In this document: piece after piece, positions 61,557 to 64,000 of the stretch
Numbering within the stretch: the stretch's first letter is position 1
How the letters are laid out: each line of letters begins with the position of its first letter
Source: Chalara sp. BL73
Taxonomy: Eukaryota > Ascomycota > Leotiomycetes > Helotiales
NCBI GenBank assembly: GCA_918026815.1
Contig: CAKJVC010000013.1
Location: 496,001-560,000 of the forward strand
Length of the DNA stretch: 64,000 nt
Reading direction: 5' to 3'
The notes under the pieces: model-generated
The model's input: the letters and a program-made list of their open reading frames with translations, nothing else
What the model was told of the DNA's origin: nothing
Databases searched by the model: none
Program-made: the position numbers and the translations under genes

Positions 61557-64000
61557 CTTGTAAATTACCAAACTTGTCGTATCATTTGTTTTAGGTATAA
61601 TTAATATGGTTGCTTTATTAGGCAATCTATTTTCTTTCGGACGCCAAATGCAGATGATTATGAACCGTATGCGTAAAGATAAGAAACCCCACGGAGCTCT
61701 CACGTCATCTACATTAGCGTCGCAACATACTGAGGTTCGTTTGGGTAAAGAAGCTGAAAGGTCGTAGTAGAGTATCAGATCACTGTGGGTGATGGCGATC
61801 CGGCCTTTGACCGCTTCTTTTCAGGCTATTTCATTTCACCGGAATTACCACGAATGACAGTGGCTCTTTCATCTCAACCTTATCTTGACACTTCTCCAGA
61901 CCCCACATCCCACATTCTCTAGTTACATCGCTCATCCCAAGAGCCTCTGAGGTCCAGCGCCCACGTTTCACAGATGTGATTCATCACATTTTCCACCTTC
62001 GTATCCACACATGGGATGCGGTCTGGTGAGATAAGATCATATCTAGCTTGGCACATGTCTAAAACCTCGTAACTTTTGGGGGAGATGTATTTTGGGACGC
62101 TATTTAATCTATGGAAAAGATAAGTAGAAAGACTTACAGGCAGTAATATATCTGACGTACATGGGATAAGTAACGTACCTGCTTTGCCTCGTCAATGGAC
62201 AATTCAAGTATACGACACAACACCGACCTTATTCGTCAGCATGCCAAACCGACAGCCTATAGGGGTTTGTTTAAAGATGCAAGGAGATCCTTGATTAGGT
62301 CTTCATTTAGGAAATACAGTTTACGTCTAATGTAAATAGAAGAAGAGCTCGTCAGCCATATTAACACGATCATCATATAGATGGCATACCCCGACAAAGA
62401 GACGTTAGAGGATCGAGGTTTGATACACGCGTACAGCCGATAGGTCCGAAGCACAGGGCCAACTTGGATGGTGCAAGGTCAGAATCGCATCACGCCAGGG
62501 TTGAAAACCCACCTGCCTTCCATAGGTAATGCCAAACCTCCATTTGGTGCAGTCCGTCCATCTCCCAAATATTTCCCCTCTTCACATCTGCATGCCAGGA
62601 GCTGCTGCCAACCTTGGTATACCAGTATTTTCACCCTTGATGACTGCTCGGTCTACCAGATCCGGCTCCCGAGGTGATCGAGCTGAGCTGTGTGGTTTTT
62701 TCCCCCTCCGCGCTCACGCCTTCCCCCCCTCTCTCCTCCAGTAGACGAGGCACAGCAATAGCGGGGAAAGCCAAGGAGCGAGGGCCCTCCACCAAGTCAT
62801 TGTCCTTCCCCAGATTTTCAGCTCGTCCCGTTCCTCACCGCCTGCATCTTTGGGGAAAGCGGATCTCACCGGCTTTTCGGACCGTCTCGCGAGCTTTGGA
62901 CAGTTCTGCCTTCTTACGCACTGATCTAGCAATCCACTCGCCTCGAGTTCTGCCAGACATACAATTGGAAAAGCCGTGACATCGGCTACACAGATTGCCC
63001 GTTTGGTCTTTACCTATCCTAGAAGAGCTCGCATCATGCCGGTAAATAGCCCCCATTGTCTCGCGGCGCAGCCTCATATGGGACTTCTCAAGCAGTCCGG
63101 TTCCTGCTTTCCGAGATAGATTGGACGAACAGGAGATCAATAAGGAGGATTCCATTCGGCATTCAGGCACAGAACAGCCGGTTCCCCCATATTAAGCGGC
63201 GCATACAATGTCACTGCACGATCCAGACTTTAGCAAAACATCGGGTATTTTCAGGATGTCTTGGGAAGGTGGGAGCTGCCGACAATGCAACTGGTACCAG
63301 TCGACAAGAAGGGTAAGAGCGGTGACATGCATAGGAAGTACGGAGGTATTTCGAACATTTCCATGACGCATCATCAATCATCGCCATGGAGGAATAGCAC
63401 GGAACCCGCCTACTGCCATGACGACTTGCTCAGCTCCAAACGCCTAATCGGGTACCGGTATTGTTTTCTCTCGGACAATGCAACTGTGGAAAGAGCTCGT
63501 AACAATGAGACGTTGCAACGGTATATTGACCTCGTTTGGTAGCAAAGCTGACATGTAGTTCAGTGCCCTATCAGTGCCAGTGGCTCTACCCGGCTGCAAT
63601 GCAACACATCCCCCAAAAATGCTCATGCTGTGGAGCGTCTCGGATGGCTGCCCCACGATAACGATCTCTTCACCTCTCGTGTGGCAAATTTGCAGCCACA
63701 GTGAGTGACACAGACTCCTCATAGTCGAATTCATTATGATTATAATTGAAGATGGGAAGATTCTTTTTGTTAGATTCTATGGAGCATAGAATCTGCCTAG
63801 TCTTGCATACGATCATCAATGAATTAATTCATACTTCCAGGAATCGGCTTCCATGGGGACAACCACAAGGAGGAGGTACTCAGATACATTGTCTACAACA
63901 CTGCATAAGATAGGGCTCGTCTAAAACCGTAAGCTGGCAAGCATTCTGTCTGCAGCCGTCAACGCCTCCAGCTCTGTGATATCATTGAACGGTAAAGAAG
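61557..64000. repeat. Long direct repeat, copy 2 (runs off the right edge)
   Basis: Same orientation as 55563-58006 and the same 2,444-base span within the window. It may continue past the edge. Left flanks differ between copies: copy 1 is preceded by the broken MFS gene, copy 2 by tRNA-flanking sequence. The period of about 5,994 would suit a tandem duplication if copy 2 continues through to a second tRNA copy. Confidence 0.9.

Noticed and set aside
55563..64000. The direct repeats as LTRs of a retrotransposon
   Set aside because: LTRs over 2.4 kb are unusual, the copies contain no terminal TG...CA ends I can see, and the sequence between them has no gag, reverse transcriptase or integrase motifs and includes a tRNA gene instead.

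Overview
This is a nuclear window from a filamentous ascomycete (Pezizomycotina). The evidence is dense multi-exon genes with short GT-AG introns (about 46-120 bases, often with a CTAAC/CTAAT-like branch site), fungus-specific families (HET, DUF726, Src1/Heh1, Nup159, azr1-type PP2C) and one eukaryotic tRNA. A leotiomycete placement is only an impression from protein style. I resolved splice sites by eye and checked that exon lengths sum to whole codons.

1-12.6 kb is conserved housekeeping: a Caf120/Skg3-like PH-domain gene running off the left edge (-), a Ptc7/azr1-type phosphatase (+), the SSU-processome factor UTP23 (+) and a DUF726 hydrolase-like membrane protein (+). 12.6-19.7 kb is a gene-poor, AT-rich accessory island. 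It holds three divergent members of a small-gene family I do not recognise (14.65 kb +, 16.6 kb -, 18.0 kb + decayed); the two intact copies share the same three-exon plan and an exon 2 of exactly 114 bases. 19.7-34.3 kb returns to housekeeping: NUP159 (-) divergent from the proteasome beta-2 gene PUP1 (+), a calpain-like protease (-), an Src1/Heh1 inner-nuclear-membrane protein (-) and an Hsp20 gene with a His/Gly-rich leader (-).

34.3-64 kb is accessory and partly degraded: a broken membrane-protein gene, a GH95 alpha-fucosidase-like gene (-), a DUF6594-like remnant, a HET-domain gene (+), two tandem GT25 glycosyltransferase genes (-), a 453-bp MITE-like element with 64-bp terminal inverted repeats, a GT34 glycosyltransferase gene with two cancelling frameshifts, and a broken MFS transporter that stops where a long direct repeat begins. 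The repeat (at least 2,444 bases, period about 5,994) recurs at the right edge. Between the copies lies an intron-containing tRNA-Val(CAC).

The two repeat copies appear to differ only in homopolymer lengths, and the GT34 frameshifts also sit in T runs. Uncorrected sequencing indels are therefore a real alternative to gene decay in several places.
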